This document shows positions 1 through 8,566 of a DNA stretch of 59,914 nucleotides, one piece after another. Position numbers and translations under genes: made by a program. The stretch is from Sporosarcina luteola. GTDB lineage: Bacteria; Bacillota; Bacilli; Bacillales_A; Planococcaceae. Location of the stretch: the NCBI RefSeq assembly GCF_007991495.1, contig NZ_BJYL01000002.1, positions 1 to 59,914 of the forward strand, written 5' to 3'. How positions within the stretch are numbered: the stretch's first letter is position 1; each line of letters begins with the position of its first letter. Below the pieces are notes generated by a model. It had not been told where the DNA came from, searched no databases, and was given only the letters and a program-made list of their open reading frames with translations.

Positions 1-2
1 TG

Positions 3-206
3 GGAGCCAAATTCCATCGCCCGGTCATGCTAATTTTTCCGATCCGCGGGACAATAAAAGAAAAAAGCCGCATAAGCCAGTTTATACTGACTTTCCAACC
101 AGCGCCATTGATCATTCATAAAAAGATTGAAAAACAACACACTATGACTGAGCCACGAATAGACTATTCAATGGAAAATCCCATGAAGGCGAGTGATAGG
201 GTGTGA
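3..206 (+). CDS. Possible 3' end of an upstream gene (partial)
   Basis: One frame stays open from the window edge to a TGA at 204-206, which overlaps the GTG start of the next gene by four bases. That arrangement is typical of translationally coupled genes. The predicted tail, ending in MKASDRV, matches no family I recognise. A second frame is also open here, from base 2 to a TAA at 119-121, so openness alone proves little. Whether either frame is coding cannot be decided from this edge. Confidence 0.2.
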   Translation, partial: GAKFHRPVMLIFPIRGTIKEKSRISQFILTFQPAPLIIHKKIEKQHTMTEPRIDYSMENPMKASDRV

Positions 207-1180
207 AGAAGTGGATGACTGCACTTATTCTTTTATGTTCAATCGTCATTGTCGGCTGTCAAAATCAAACGACCCAAGGCAAGGCGAGTCCGGCCGGCGA
301 CAGTGAACGAAAAACAGCAAAGCCGAAAATTATTGCTTCCTATATTCAAGAAAGAGAACCGGGTGCCGTGCATATCGTCGATCCGAACACGTCGGAAATC
401 ATTCTGACGATCTTGCCGCATGAGTTAGGATATGAACTGGACACTGAATTATACAGAAAAGAAATTGAACTGCTCGCAAAAAAACTAGCACGGGGAACGG
501 CAGGCAATCCGGGATATGACAGACGAATGCTGCTTGATCGATTGGATGAGCAAGGACGCATCGTAAAAGGAAGCCCCTTGATTCTCCTAAAAGAAAGTGA
601 TTTGGTTGAAAGCATCATGGCGGCTTCAGCTGTAGGCGGCACGGTTGAATTGCCGATAGTTGTGTCGGAAAGTGGGTACAATCCAGCTGAAATCTCACTA
701 ATGAATGAGACGGTACTCGCATCTTACACAACTTATTTCAATCAAACAGACGCCAATCGCAATAAAAACATTGAGCTATCAGCGAAAGCCATTCATAACG
801 TAATTGTCGGAAACGGCGATCATTTCTCCTTCAACACAGTCGTCGGACCGCGTGACGAAGCGAGCGGTTATAGACCGGCACCGGAAATTATCAATGGCGA
901 ACTCGTCATGGGTATTGGCGGAGGCGTCTGCCAGACATCCTCGACGCTATTCAATGCAGTCGACCAAATGCCGGTCACCTATGTCGAATGGCATCACCAT
1001 TCCAGGGAGATCGGTTATGTCCCGAAAGGAAAGGATGCAACCGTTTCATACGGCGGTCTGGACTTCAGATTTCGGAACACAACCGGCGTCCCTTTCCTCA
1101 TCAAAGCAATCTACGGCGACTCGTTTCTGACAATCGAAATCAGGACCGCAGAAAAATACAGGGAAACGTTCGCCAAATAA
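203..1180 (+). CDS. VanW-domain lipoprotein
   Basis: Predicted 325-aa lipoprotein. The N-terminus has two lysines, a hydrophobic stretch and a lipobox ending in IVGC, so it should be lipidated at Cys19 and held on the outer face of the membrane. The C-terminal half (about residues 195-315) is a VanW domain: it carries FSFNTVVGPR, GIGGGVCQTSSTLFNA and the HHH segment near WHHHSREIGYVP. VanW domains occur in glycopeptide-resistance clusters and in many Firmicute envelope proteins; their biochemical role is unsettled. The start is GTG with only a weak upstream GAGTGATAGGG. A second in-frame ATG at 215 would shorten the signal, so GTG is preferred. It precedes prfA but is separated from it by a small GGTGCC palindrome and a probable promoter, so it is probably not in the same operon. 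Confidence 0.85.
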   Translation: MKKWMTALILLCSIVIVGCQNQTTQGKASPAGDSERKTAKPKIIASYIQEREPGAVHIVDPNTSEIILTILPHELGYELDTELYRKEIELLAKKLARGTAGNPGYDRRMLLDRLDEQGRIVKGSPLILLKESDLVESIMAASAVGGTVELPIVVSESGYNPAEISLMNETVLASYTTYFNQTDANRNKNIELSAKAIHNVIVGNGDHFSFNTVVGPRDEASGYRPAPEIINGELVMGIGGGVCQTSSTLFNAVDQMPVTYVEWHHHSREIGYVPKGKDATVSYGGLDFRFRNTTGVPFLIKAIYGDSFLTIEIRTAEKYRETFAK

Positions 1181-1187
1181 TCGCGCG

Positions 1188-1205
1188 GGTGCCAGGCACC
1201 GTTTT
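1188..1205 (+). repeat. GGTGCCAGGCACC palindrome
   Basis: A 13-base palindrome (GGTGCC-A-GGCACC, 1188-1200) followed by GTTTT lies just after the VanW gene. It can form a short hairpin and may act as a weak terminator. Related, longer copies of the GGTGCCTG core occur at 42317-42363 and 47827-47869, so it belongs to a dispersed repeat family in this genome. Confidence 0.6.
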
Positions 1206-1287
1206 AAGGAGAAAGTACTGTATTTCAACGCTCTATTCCCGTACAATGAACTTACTGAAAAGACTTGAGAAATAAGAGGTGTACATT

Positions 1288-2364
1288 ATGTTTGAGAGGC
1301 TCCAAGCCGTGGAGGATCGGTATGAGCGGTTGAATGAACTGCTGAGCGATCCTGAAATTGTAAGCGATATGACCAAGTTAAGAACCTATTCAAAAGAACA
1401 ATCGGATCTGCAAGATACCGTGGATGCTTACCGGGAATACAAAACCGCGACAACCGACTATAACAATGCGAAACAGATGCTCGAAGAACCGCTTGATGAT
1501 GAGATGAAAGAGCTCGTGAAAATGGAAATCGCCGAGCTCGATGAACAAATTGAAAATCTCGAAGCGAGGCTCAAATTGCTACTCGTACCGAAAGATCCGA
1601 ATGACGATAAAAACGTCATTATGGAAATCCGGGGCGCGGCTGGAGGGGATGAAGCTGCCCTTTTCGCAGGCAATCTTTACAGGATGTACAGCCGTTTCGC
1701 AGAGATGAACCATTGGAGAGTCGAAGTGATGGATTCCTCACCGACAGAATTAGGCGGTTTCAAGGAAATCATTTTCATGATCAACGGAAACGGTGCGTAC
1801 TCTAAACTGAAATATGAAAACGGAGCGCATCGCGTGCAACGTGTACCTGAAACCGAATCGGGCGGCCGCATCCATACATCGACCTCGACCGTCGCCGTGC
1901 TGCCGGAAGCGGAGGAAGTCGAAATCGACATCCATGAGAAAGACATCCGCACCGACACGTTCGCTTCTTCAGGGCCAGGCGGCCAATCCGTTAACACGAC
2001 GATGTCCGCCGTCCGCCTGACGCATTTGCCGACAGGCATCACCGTCTCCTGTCAGGATGAAAAATCGCAGATCAAAAACAAAGAGAAGGCGATGAAAGTA
2101 CTGCGCGCCCGCATCTATGATAAATTCATGCAAGAAGCACAAGCCGAGTATGACGAAAAACGGAAATCGGCCGTCGGAACAGGCGACCGTTCCGAACGGA
2201 TCCGCACGTACAACTTCCCGCAAAACCGGGTGACAGACCACCGAATCGGGCTCACCATCCAAAAACTCGATCAGGTTATCGAAGGGAAACTCGACGAAGT
2301 GATCGATGCCCTTATCCTCGAAGACCAGGCGAGACGGCTTGAAAGCTTGGATGCGCATGACTGA
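1288..2364 (+). CDS. prfA: Peptide chain release factor 1
   Basis: 358-aa class I release factor that recognises UAA and UAG in the ribosomal A site and triggers release of the peptide. The GGQ motif that reaches the peptidyl-transferase centre is in [11 protein letters not shown] (Gln about residue 233). A long N-terminal coiled region and the C-terminal [15 protein letters not shown] segment are typical of the family. The ATG at 1288 sits 6-7 bases after AAGAGGTG and is preferred over the in-frame GTG at 1279, which lies inside the Shine-Dalgarno site. The next gene, prmC, methylates the GGQ glutamine of this protein and overlaps its end, so production is probably coupled. Confidence 0.97.
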   Translation: MFERLQAVEDRYERLNELLSDPEIVSDMTKLRTYSKEQSDLQDTVDAYREYKTATTDYNNAKQMLEEPLDDEMKELVKMEIAELDEQIENLEARLKLLLVPKDPNDDKNVIMEIRGAAGGDEAALFAGNLYRMYSRFAEMNHWRVEVMDSSPTELGGFKEIIFMINGNGAYSKLKYENGAHRVQRVPETESGGRIHTSTSTVAVLPEAEEVEIDIHEKDIRTDTFASSGPGGQSVNTTMSAVRLTHLPTGITVSCQDEKSQIKNKEKAMKVLRARIYDKFMQEAQAEYDEKRKSAVGTGDRSERIRTYNFPQNRVTDHRIGLTIQKLDQVIEGKLDEVIDALILEDQARRLESLDAHD

Positions 2365-3205
2365 AAAAATCCATGAGGCGTTGAATAAAGCCAAATCGCT
2401 TCTCGAATCGAAAAATCTCGATGCTCATGCGGCTCATTTACTCATGGAGCATGTGACTGAAAAATCCGGAGCAGCTTTGCTTGCGGATTTGCGGGAACCG
2501 CTGACCGAAGAGCAAAAGACGAATTTCTGGAATAAAACCGAGGAACTCCTATCAGGCAAGCCCGTCCAGCATATTATCGGCACAGAACAGTTTTACGGAC
2601 TGTCCTTCGAGGTGAATGGGCATGTACTCATCCCGAGACCTGAAACGGAGGAACTCGTTTTAGGCGTGCTTGAACGGAGCCGCAAGCTCCCTGAAAAATG
2701 CCGCGTGGCGGATATCGGTACAGGAAGCGGCGCGATTGCGATTGCCTTCAAAAAAGAACGGCCTGAAGCGATTGTCACGGCGACGGATATTAGTGAAAAA
2801 GCGCTCAAAATCGCGAAACGGAATGCCAAACGGAACGATGCGCATATTGATTTCAGACTCGGTAATTTGGCGGAGCCGCTTGAAGGGGAGAAGTGGGATG
2901 TTGTCCTGTCAAATCCCCCTTATATAGCGCATGAGGAATCGGCCGAAATGTCGCCCACGGTGCTCGATTTTGAGCCGCATAGTGCATTGTTTGCAGATGA
3001 TGATGGGCTTTTCTTCTATAAGAAACTGGCGAAGCAGTTGCCGAAGCTTATGAATGAACCGGGGCTCGTTGGTCTTGAAATCGGCTATAAACAAGGACAG
3101 GCGGTCAGTGAAATCTTTCAAAAAGCCTTCCCGAATGCACGGGTTTCCGTCGTTCAAGATTTGAACGGAAAAGATCGAATGATATTTTGCGAGATTGGTG
3201 AATAA
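2357..3205 (+). CDS. prmC: Release factor glutamine N5-methyltransferase
   Basis: SAM-dependent methyltransferase (about 282 aa) that methylates the glutamine of the GGQ motif in release factors. The SAM-binding motif [12 protein letters not shown] and the catalytic NPPY motif ([11 protein letters not shown]), which holds the target amide, are both visible, along with the N-terminal helical substrate domain ([11 protein letters not shown]) and [10 protein letters not shown]. The start is placed at ATG 2357, inside the last codons of prfA (8-base overlap); ATG 2351 is an equally possible start two codons earlier. The overlap implies translation coupled to prfA. Nothing in the sequence is unusual. 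Confidence 0.95.
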   Translation: MTEKIHEALNKAKSLLESKNLDAHAAHLLMEHVTEKSGAALLADLREPLTEEQKTNFWNKTEELLSGKPVQHIIGTEQFYGLSFEVNGHVLIPRPETEELVLGVLERSRKLPEKCRVADIGTGSGAIAIAFKKERPEAIVTATDISEKALKIAKRNAKRNDAHIDFRLGNLAEPLEGEKWDVVLSNPPYIAHEESAEMSPTVLDFEPHSALFADDDGLFFYKKLAKQLPKLMNEPGLVGLEIGYKQGQAVSEIFQKAFPNARVSVVQDLNGKDRMIFCEIGE

Positions 3206-3248
3206 ACCCTTCCTTCCCTGGCAACAATGAGGTCAGGAGGGGATCGAT

Positions 3249-3824
3249 ATGCTGCAAGACTATGAAATTATTAAAACTACTACTAAAAATACAGATCGGA
3301 TAATGGCGGTTGCTGAGTTCATTCTCGTGCTCTTCCTTATCCAGTCCGCTTTGATGCTTTTTACTGGTCAAGTTGAGCAGGAGGAGTCATTCAGATTCCG
3401 GATTCTGGCGCATTCGAACACACCTGCAGACCAGAAATTGAAGGAAGAGATCCAGCAGGAAATCGAGCCGTTCATCCACAATGCAGTATCCCAAGCGCAG
3501 TCACAATCCGAAATTGTGGACAACTTGGAGGCGATTGAAGAGACGATTATTCAAATCGCTCAATCGTTGGCGGATGGGCAAGAAGTGAGTCTTGAAAGGA
3601 AGGCTGCTTTATTCCCGCCGAAGCGTTCAGGGTTGGTTATCACTCCGCAAGCGCCGTATGATGCGTATATTTTGACGATTGGCAGCGGGCGGGGAGACAA
3701 TTGGTGGTGTTCGTTGTTCCCGAGAGTCTGTTTCCCGGATCAAGACGTGGAAAAAGCGGATGATGTGGATAACGATAAAGTCACTTTCTTCATTTGGGAG
3801 TGGATAAAGTCATTATTCGATTGA
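3249..3824 (+). CDS. spoIIR: Stage II sporulation protein R
   Basis: 191-aa protein made in the forespore under sigma-F in B. subtilis and exported to the intermembrane space, where it activates SpoIIGA to process pro-sigma-E in the mother cell. The N-terminus has a hydrophobic signal/anchor (about residues 20-40). The family signature RILAHSNTPADQKLK and the C-terminal GRGDNWWCSLFPRVCF are well conserved. ATG 3249 follows AGGAGGGG at a good distance. The stretch after the Cys-containing motif is rich in VDN/DVD residues because the DNA there carries TGTGGATAA boxes; the DnaA-box cluster starts inside this gene. Position near the ywl genes matches B. subtilis. Confidence 0.95.
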   Translation: MLQDYEIIKTTTKNTDRIMAVAEFILVLFLIQSALMLFTGQVEQEESFRFRILAHSNTPADQKLKEEIQQEIEPFIHNAVSQAQSQSEIVDNLEAIEETIIQIAQSLADGQEVSLERKAALFPPKRSGLVITPQAPYDAYILTIGSGRGDNWWCSLFPRVCFPDQDVEKADDVDNDKVTFFIWEWIKSLFD

Positions 3825-4132
3825 AGTTATCCACTTGATATGTGGATAAGTGCAGTAAAATGTGAATAAACGGGGGTTTAATTCGTGGATACTGAAATTG
3901 TTTCAGTGGATAACCATATGGATAACTCGTTAAGTTATCAACGTGCTGTGGATATATTAAAAAATGGCGGCGTCGTCGCGTTTCCGACCGAAACGGTGTA
4001 CGGCCTTGGCGCGCTTGCGACAGATGAGAAAGCTGTTCAACGGATTTTCGAAGCGAAAGGGCGCCCGTCCGACAATCCGCTCATCGTACATATTGGCAAT
4101 AAAGAAGATGTGGATAAGTATGCTGTGGATAT
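3764..4132. promoter_or_regulatory. DnaA-box cluster spanning spoIIR 3' end and ywlC 5' end
   Basis: Ten sites match the DnaA box (TTATCCACA, reverse TGTGGATAA) with at most one mismatch in 369 bases. Exact copies start at 3764, 3841 and 4109. Single-mismatch copies start at 3799, 3827, 3861, 3905, 3917, 3947 and 4124. All but the one at 3827 point the same way. The boxes run through both coding regions and the 60-base gap, and force repeated Val-Asp codons in both proteins. DnaA-box clusters away from oriC are known in B. subtilis, and I recall one near ywlC; that memory should be checked. The likely role is titration of DnaA and/or control of ywlC. Confidence 0.75.
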
Positions 4133-4913
4133 TTCAGAAAAAGCAAAGTTGTTGATAGATAAATGCTGGCCGGGTCCATTGACGCTCGTTTTCAATAAAA
4201 AGCCGGGTGTCATCGCTGAAAATGTGACACCCGGTTTTGAAACGGTCGGCATTCGGATGCCCGATCATCCAGTGGCCCTTCAACTTCTCCGTGTTTTGGA
4301 CGGGCCTCTGGCTGCGCCGAGCGCCAATCGAAGCGGGAAGCCGAGCCCGACGGAAGCGAATCATGTATTGACAGACTTGCACGGACGGATTCCGCTTATC
4401 GTCGACGGTGGTAGGACAGGCGTCGGTGTCGAATCGACTGTGCTGGATATGACGACAGTTCCACCGACGATTTTACGTCCGGGTGGGATGACGCGTGAAA
4501 TGATTGAAAGCCTGATCGGCTCTGTTCACGCGGAGGCCAAATCCCCAGGGGAAGAAGCGCCGAAAGCTCCGGGGATGAAATATATGCACTACGCGCCTGA
4601 ATCGCCGCTTTTCGTCATTCAAGCCGATGAAAAGGCAATTCGGGATGCAGTCGGAATGCTGCAAGAAGAAGGGAAACGGGTGGCGGTCATCGGCCCTGAT
4701 GAATTCGATATTGACGGTGCGGACTGGTATTTTACGGTTGGTCCGCTCCATGATCATGAGGCGATGGCGGCGAATTTGTACCGTGCCATCCGCCAATGCG
4801 ATTTGACGGATGCTGATATTATTTTGGCAGCTGAAACGGATATGGGGGGTGTAGGCGATGCGGTTATGAATCGGTTAATCAAAGCTGCTGACGGAAAACG
4901 GTTCCCTATCTAA
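3885..4913 (+). CDS. ywlC: L-threonylcarbamoyladenylate synthase (Sua5/YwlC type)
   Basis: 342-aa enzyme that makes threonylcarbamoyl-AMP from threonine, bicarbonate and ATP, the first step of t6A37 formation on ANN-decoding tRNAs. The N-terminal YrdC domain shows FPTETVYGLGA, KGRPSDNPLIVH and the SANRSGKPSPT loop. A linker (PGMKYMHYAPESPL) leads to the C-terminal Sua5 domain found in the long form. Length is close to B. subtilis YwlC. Start is GTG 3885, after CGGGGG with slightly long spacing; the first codons contain several DnaA-like boxes. Expression may therefore respond to DnaA. Confidence 0.95.
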   Translation: MDTEIVSVDNHMDNSLSYQRAVDILKNGGVVAFPTETVYGLGALATDEKAVQRIFEAKGRPSDNPLIVHIGNKEDVDKYAVDISEKAKLLIDKCWPGPLTLVFNKKPGVIAENVTPGFETVGIRMPDHPVALQLLRVLDGPLAAPSANRSGKPSPTEANHVLTDLHGRIPLIVDGGRTGVGVESTVLDMTTVPPTILRPGGMTREMIESLIGSVHAEAKSPGEEAPKAPGMKYMHYAPESPLFVIQADEKAIRDAVGMLQEEGKRVAVIGPDEFDIDGADWYFTVGPLHDHEAMAANLYRAIRQCDLTDADIILAAETDMGGVGDAVMNRLIKAADGKRFPI

Positions 4914-4981
4914 TATGGTATGAATGACCTCTCAAAGGGCCGCATAAGATGGATAGATGCGGAAGTTGGGAGGTTAATTTA

Positions 4982-5485
4982 TTGGTGGAAATAATCGCTG
5001 CAGGTGTTACGACGATCGATGTCATTATTATTTTTTCATTGCTACGTCTTAGGAAAGGCAGGTTGCCACTTGCCATTTGGACAACATTTCTCAATATGGC
5101 GCTGCCTTTCCTCGGGTTTGTCATGGGGGATTGGACCGCCGCACTGTTTTCCGTATGGAGTCATCTGCTTTCCGGAATTCTGCTTGCGCTGATCGGTATT
5201 CATATGCTTTTAAGCGATGACGACAGCGAAACTTCACTCACACGTCAGCTTCACCCGGCATTCATCGCGCTTGCTGTCAGCTTGGACACGTTTTCGGTGA
5301 GTGTCTCTTTCGGCATGCTTCAGTTGAATAAAATGCTATTCATTATTGCAGCAGGATTCCTTTCTTTCATGTTGGCGTGCACTGCGCTTTACTTCGGAAG
5401 GTATTTGAGCATTAAGAACGGCAAGGTGTTGCGCCGGATTTGTGGATTGATTTTATTAATCATGGGGATAATGTCATGTTTTTGA
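4982..5485 (+). CDS. mntP: Manganese efflux pump, MntP family
   Basis: Small polytopic membrane protein (167 aa, about six helices) of the MntP/YwlD family, which exports Mn2+. The two internal halves each keep a membrane aspartate: TTIDVIII in the first helix and VSLDTFSVSVSFG in the second half. The usual GMDAFSVS signature of the first half is degenerate here. The TTG at 4982 lies 8 bases after GGGAGG and is preferred; an ATG at 4949 would add 11 residues before the Shine-Dalgarno site. It sits between ywlC and ywlE as in B. subtilis. Confidence 0.85.
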   Translation: MVEIIAAGVTTIDVIIIFSLLRLRKGRLPLAIWTTFLNMALPFLGFVMGDWTAALFSVWSHLLSGILLALIGIHMLLSDDDSETSLTRQLHPAFIALAVSLDTFSVSVSFGMLQLNKMLFIIAAGFLSFMLACTALYFGRYLSIKNGKVLRRICGLILLIMGIMSCF

Positions 5486-5545
5486 TGAAATTATGTGTTT
5501 CTTTCTTCGTGGTTTTCAGTTATTCTATAGGTAGGTGATGATGTT

Positions 5546-5992
5546 ATGAATATTTATTTTATTTGCACAGGGAATACTTGCAGAAGTCCGATGGCAGAGG
5601 CGATTCTACGTTCAAAAGCGGGTGTTGGGTTGAACGTTCGGTCTGCCGGTGTAAGCGGAGTCGATGGAATGCCGATTTCTGCGAATGCGAAAACGCTTAT
5701 CGAGGCGTCGGACATGCCATATACCCCTCTTTCACGGGCGGTCACGAAAGAAGACTTGGAATGGGCGGATCTCATTTTGACGATGACGATGTCGCATAAG
5801 TCGGTCCTTTTGTATTCATTCCCGGAAGTAGAATCAAAAACATTTACATTGAAAGAGTATGTAAAGCCTAATGGAAATCAGGATGTCCACGATCCGTACG
5901 GCGGCAGTCTGGGCACTTATCGGACGACATTCGATGAGTTGGAAGAATTAATTGAGCTACTAATGAAGAAGCTGACGGAGGATGGGACATGA
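5546..5992 (+). CDS. ywlE: Protein-arginine phosphatase YwlE
   Basis: 148-aa low-molecular-weight phosphatase. The P-loop CTGNTCRSP near the N-terminus has the CX5R motif with a Thr after Asn. In B. subtilis YwlE that threonine gives selectivity for phospho-arginine, so this protein should oppose McsB arginine kinase in the Clp protein-quality pathway. The general acid is in HDPYGGSL. Start ATG 5546 follows AGGTGATG. Its stop overlaps the start of the chemoreceptor gene by four bases (ATGA), which implies co-translation of two functionally unrelated proteins. Confidence 0.92.
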   Translation: MNIYFICTGNTCRSPMAEAILRSKAGVGLNVRSAGVSGVDGMPISANAKTLIEASDMPYTPLSRAVTKEDLEWADLILTMTMSHKSVLLYSFPEVESKTFTLKEYVKPNGNQDVHDPYGGSLGTYRTTFDELEELIELLMKKLTEDGT

Positions 5993-7272
5993 AAAGAAAG
6001 AAATTCGGATTGCGGAAAAAGCTGGTTTTATTCGTATCAGTACTAGCAATTGTCACATATTCAACAAGTGCTGTTTTCATCAATTATATCGGACCGGAAT
6101 TCTTTCCGAATGTCCGACCATTCATGTTTGGTATCATTACATATTCGCTTGGCATCATTTGGTCAGGTATTTTAGCCGCTGCATTCAGCACGATTTTGAC
6201 GAAGCCGCTGCAAAACTTGGAAGAAGCGGCAATCCAAGTGGCAGATGGGAAAATCGGCACGGAAATCACATTGCCGAAATCCTCTGACGAAATCCGCTCG
6301 GTAGCGGAAGCATTTCAGAAGCTTGTACTCAACTTGCGAACGATTGTGGAGCAGATCGAAACGAATTTCGAGAAGACGGCGCACACCGTCGACCAGTTGT
6401 CGGGCGAAACGAGCTCCGCTGCTATGCAAGCAGATGCAGTCGCTTCGACAATTATGGAAATTTCTTCTGGCGCTGAAGCTTCGGCAGTGGCGATTCAGGA
6501 AACGGCGGAAGCGATCGAGGATGTCCGGATGCTTGCTGCGGAAGTAAGCAACCGTGCTGACGAATCATCCGACCGTTCAAACGAAATGCTCGCGGAACTG
6601 GAGCGCACAACGAAAGTGTTCCGGACGCTCGTCGAAGGCATTCGCCAAATGTCCAATCAAAGCGAGCAGTCCCTTGGTACAATTCGCGAACTGGATCATA
6701 ACGCGCAAAAAATCGGCGAAATCGTCCAGCTCGTCGGCAGCATCGCCGGGCAGACGAACTTGCTGGCGTTGAACGCGTCCATCGAGGCGGCGCGCGCAGG
6801 CGAACACGGAAAAGGTTTCGCAGTCGTTGCAGAAGAGGTTCGGATTCTTGCGGATGAAAGTGCGAAAGCGGTTCAAAGCATCGATGAACTCGTCAAAATG
6901 ATCCAATCCGATGTTTCAAAAGTCGTAAAAGAAATTGAACAGCAAGTTGAAAAGGCGGCAATCGAAGCGAATCGGGCCGACGCAACGAGCAGCAATGTAG
7001 AATCGATGGCGGAAAAAGTGAACGGCATGGCCGATTCCGTCGTCAAAATTACGGAACTCGTCGAACACCAGCTTTCGAATATTGAAACGACAGCGAGACA
7101 ATCACAGGAAGTCGCAGCTATCGCGGAAGAAACGTCTGCCGGCGCAGAAGAAGTCCGCGCTGCCACTGAAGAACAAGTACGCTCCATCGAACAAACAGAC
7201 GTCATGGCAAGTCACTTGAAAAAACAATCGGAGGACTTGTACAAGGTCATCAGTCAGTTTGACCGAACGTAA
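5989..7272 (+). CDS. Methyl-accepting chemotaxis protein lacking an extracellular sensor domain
   Basis: 427-aa chemoreceptor. Two membrane helices lie within about the first 70 residues and are joined by only a short loop ([15 protein letters not shown]), so there is no periplasmic-type ligand domain. A HAMP segment ([20 protein letters not shown]) follows, then a long signalling coiled coil with the conserved tip [18 protein letters not shown] and [14 protein letters not shown]. It would couple to CheA/CheW, but what it senses is unclear; membrane state or cytoplasmic signals are possible. The gene overlaps ywlE and ends at a strong terminator. I do not expect it at this site from B. subtilis, so it looks like a lineage-specific insertion. 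Confidence 0.93.
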   Translation: MKRKKFGLRKKLVLFVSVLAIVTYSTSAVFINYIGPEFFPNVRPFMFGIITYSLGIIWSGILAAAFSTILTKPLQNLEEAAIQVADGKIGTEITLPKSSDEIRSVAEAFQKLVLNLRTIVEQIETNFEKTAHTVDQLSGETSSAAMQADAVASTIMEISSGAEASAVAIQETAEAIEDVRMLAAEVSNRADESSDRSNEMLAELERTTKVFRTLVEGIRQMSNQSEQSLGTIRELDHNAQKIGEIVQLVGSIAGQTNLLALNASIEAARAGEHGKGFAVVAEEVRILADESAKAVQSIDELVKMIQSDVSKVVKEIEQQVEKAAIEANRADATSSNVESMAEKVNGMADSVVKITELVEHQLSNIETTARQSQEVAAIAEETSAGAEEVRAATEEQVRSIEQTDVMASHLKKQSEDLYKVISQFDRT

Positions 7273-7320
7273 AATGCTGAAGAACCTATAAACATTCAGA
7301 ATCGCATACTTAATTCATTT

Positions 7321-7357
7321 CACAGCCCGAAATCGTCAACGAGGGCTGTGTTTTTTT
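7321..7357 (+). terminator. Rho-independent terminator after the chemoreceptor gene
   Basis: Perfect 8-bp stem CACAGCCC / GGGCTGTG (7321-7328 with 7343-7350) followed by seven T residues. It ends the ywlC-mntP-ywlE-chemoreceptor run. Confidence 0.9.
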
Positions 7358-7409
7358 GTCGAACAATGGTAGAATAATTTGTGAGTAAATTAAGAAAAGA
7401 GGGGACACA

Positions 7410-7847
7410 GTGAAAATCGCAATCTCTTCAGATCATGGCGGCAACCGCCTTCGCCATGAAATTATGGACCTACTATCAGAATTGGGATTAGACTACGTAG
7501 ACTTCGGTCCGGACTCTGATGTTTCAGTCGACTATCCGGACTATGCAACACCTGTGGCCCACGGAGTCGCTAACGGCGAATTCGACCGGGGCATCCTCAT
7601 TTGCGGCACAGGCATCGGCATGTCCATCGCCGCAAACAAAGTAAAAGGCATCCGTTGTGCACTCGTCCATGACGTCTTCAGTGCAAAAGCGACAAGAGGG
7701 CATAACGACTCCAACATCCTTGCGATGGGAGAACGCGTCGTCGGCCCGGGACTTGCAAGGGAAATTGCTTCAGCATGGCTTGACACGACATTCGAAGGCG
7801 GCCGCCACGAGCGCCGCATCGCCAAATTGGCAGAACTTGAAAATTAA
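7410..7847 (+). CDS. rpiB: Ribose-5-phosphate isomerase B family protein
   Basis: 145-aa RpiB/LacAB-type sugar-phosphate isomerase that would interconvert ribose-5-phosphate and ribulose-5-phosphate. Visible motifs are ISSDHGG at the N-terminus, the anion-binding CGTGIGMSIAANK with the catalytic cysteine, and RGHNDSNILAMGERVVG. Start is GTG 7410 after AAGAGGGG. It is followed by ywlG 18 bases later, so the two are co-transcribed. Orthologue of B. subtilis YwlF. Confidence 0.93.
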   Translation: MKIAISSDHGGNRLRHEIMDLLSELGLDYVDFGPDSDVSVDYPDYATPVAHGVANGEFDRGILICGTGIGMSIAANKVKGIRCALVHDVFSAKATRGHNDSNILAMGERVVGPGLAREIASAWLDTTFEGGRHERRIAKLAELEN

Positions 7848-7865
7848 ACGAGGTGAGCATTTACA

Positions 7866-8429
7866 ATGGACGAAGCATTGAACTTATTGAAACTTCAGCT
7901 TGAGCAGCTTCTTTCAGAAATGGCAGAGCAGACGACATTCACAAAAGGAACGTTCTTCGTTGTTGGTTGCTCAACATCGGAAATCGCTGGCAAGCGGATT
8001 GGAACAGGAGGCGCCCTTGAAGTCGCCGACGCCTTGTTCGCTCCGTTGCAAGCATTCGCCGAAAAGCATGGAGTATACTTGGCTTTCCAAGGCTGCGAAC
8101 ACATCAACCGCGCGTTGACGATTGAGCGCGAAGCCGCGGAAAAATTCAATCTTGACGCCGTTTCCGTCATCCCGGCGGTACGCGCTGGCGGGTCAATGTC
8201 CACATACGCATTCGAGCACTTGAAAGATGCCGTGGTCGTCGAATCGATTCGTGCCAACGCAGGCATCGACATCGGCCAGACATTGATCGGCATGCATCTG
8301 AAACCGGTCGCCGTACCACTTCGTACGTCCATCAATAAAATCGGGGATGCGATCGTAACCGTTGCAACGACCCGGCCGAAATTGATCGGCGGCGAACGTG
8401 CGATTTACACGAGACCTGAGGAAGACTGA
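7866..8429 (+). CDS. ywlG: YwlG family protein (TIGR01440/UPF0340)
   Basis: 187-aa conserved Firmicute protein of unknown biochemical function, always found in this neighbourhood. Recognisable stretches are VVGCSTSEIAGKRIGTGG, FQGCEHINRAL and VRAGGSMSTYAFEHL. The protein has no membrane segment and is probably cytosolic. ATG 7866 follows CGAGGTGAG. It lies between rpiB and glyA; co-transcription with rpiB is likely. I see no sequence feature that assigns an activity. Confidence 0.9.
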   Translation: MDEALNLLKLQLEQLLSEMAEQTTFTKGTFFVVGCSTSEIAGKRIGTGGALEVADALFAPLQAFAEKHGVYLAFQGCEHINRALTIEREAAEKFNLDAVSVIPAVRAGGSMSTYAFEHLKDAVVVESIRANAGIDIGQTLIGMHLKPVAVPLRTSINKIGDAIVTVATTRPKLIGGERAIYTRPEED

Positions 8430-8566
8430 TTTTCATTCAAATGAAGCGCCCGCTCTGCTTTCGTCCGTGCTGGATGAAAACAGGGCGTTAAAGCACCGGA
8501 CAAGCTCTCATAATGATAGGCGCCTGCATCCGGATATAAAACTTCAGTAAAAGGGGAAATGAAAAC
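8430..8566 (+). other. ywlG-glyA intergenic region
   Basis: 137 bases without a gene. A weak stem can form between CGCCC and GGGCG near 8448-8490, and a CATAAT hexamer near 8509 could be a -10 box, though no convincing -35 accompanies it. A clear AAAGGGG Shine-Dalgarno site precedes glyA. No riboswitch class was recognised. Confidence 0.3.

Noticed and set aside
2..121. Alternative open frame at the left edge
   Set aside because: Short, without recognised motifs, and it competes with another open frame. At most one is real and neither can be confirmed.
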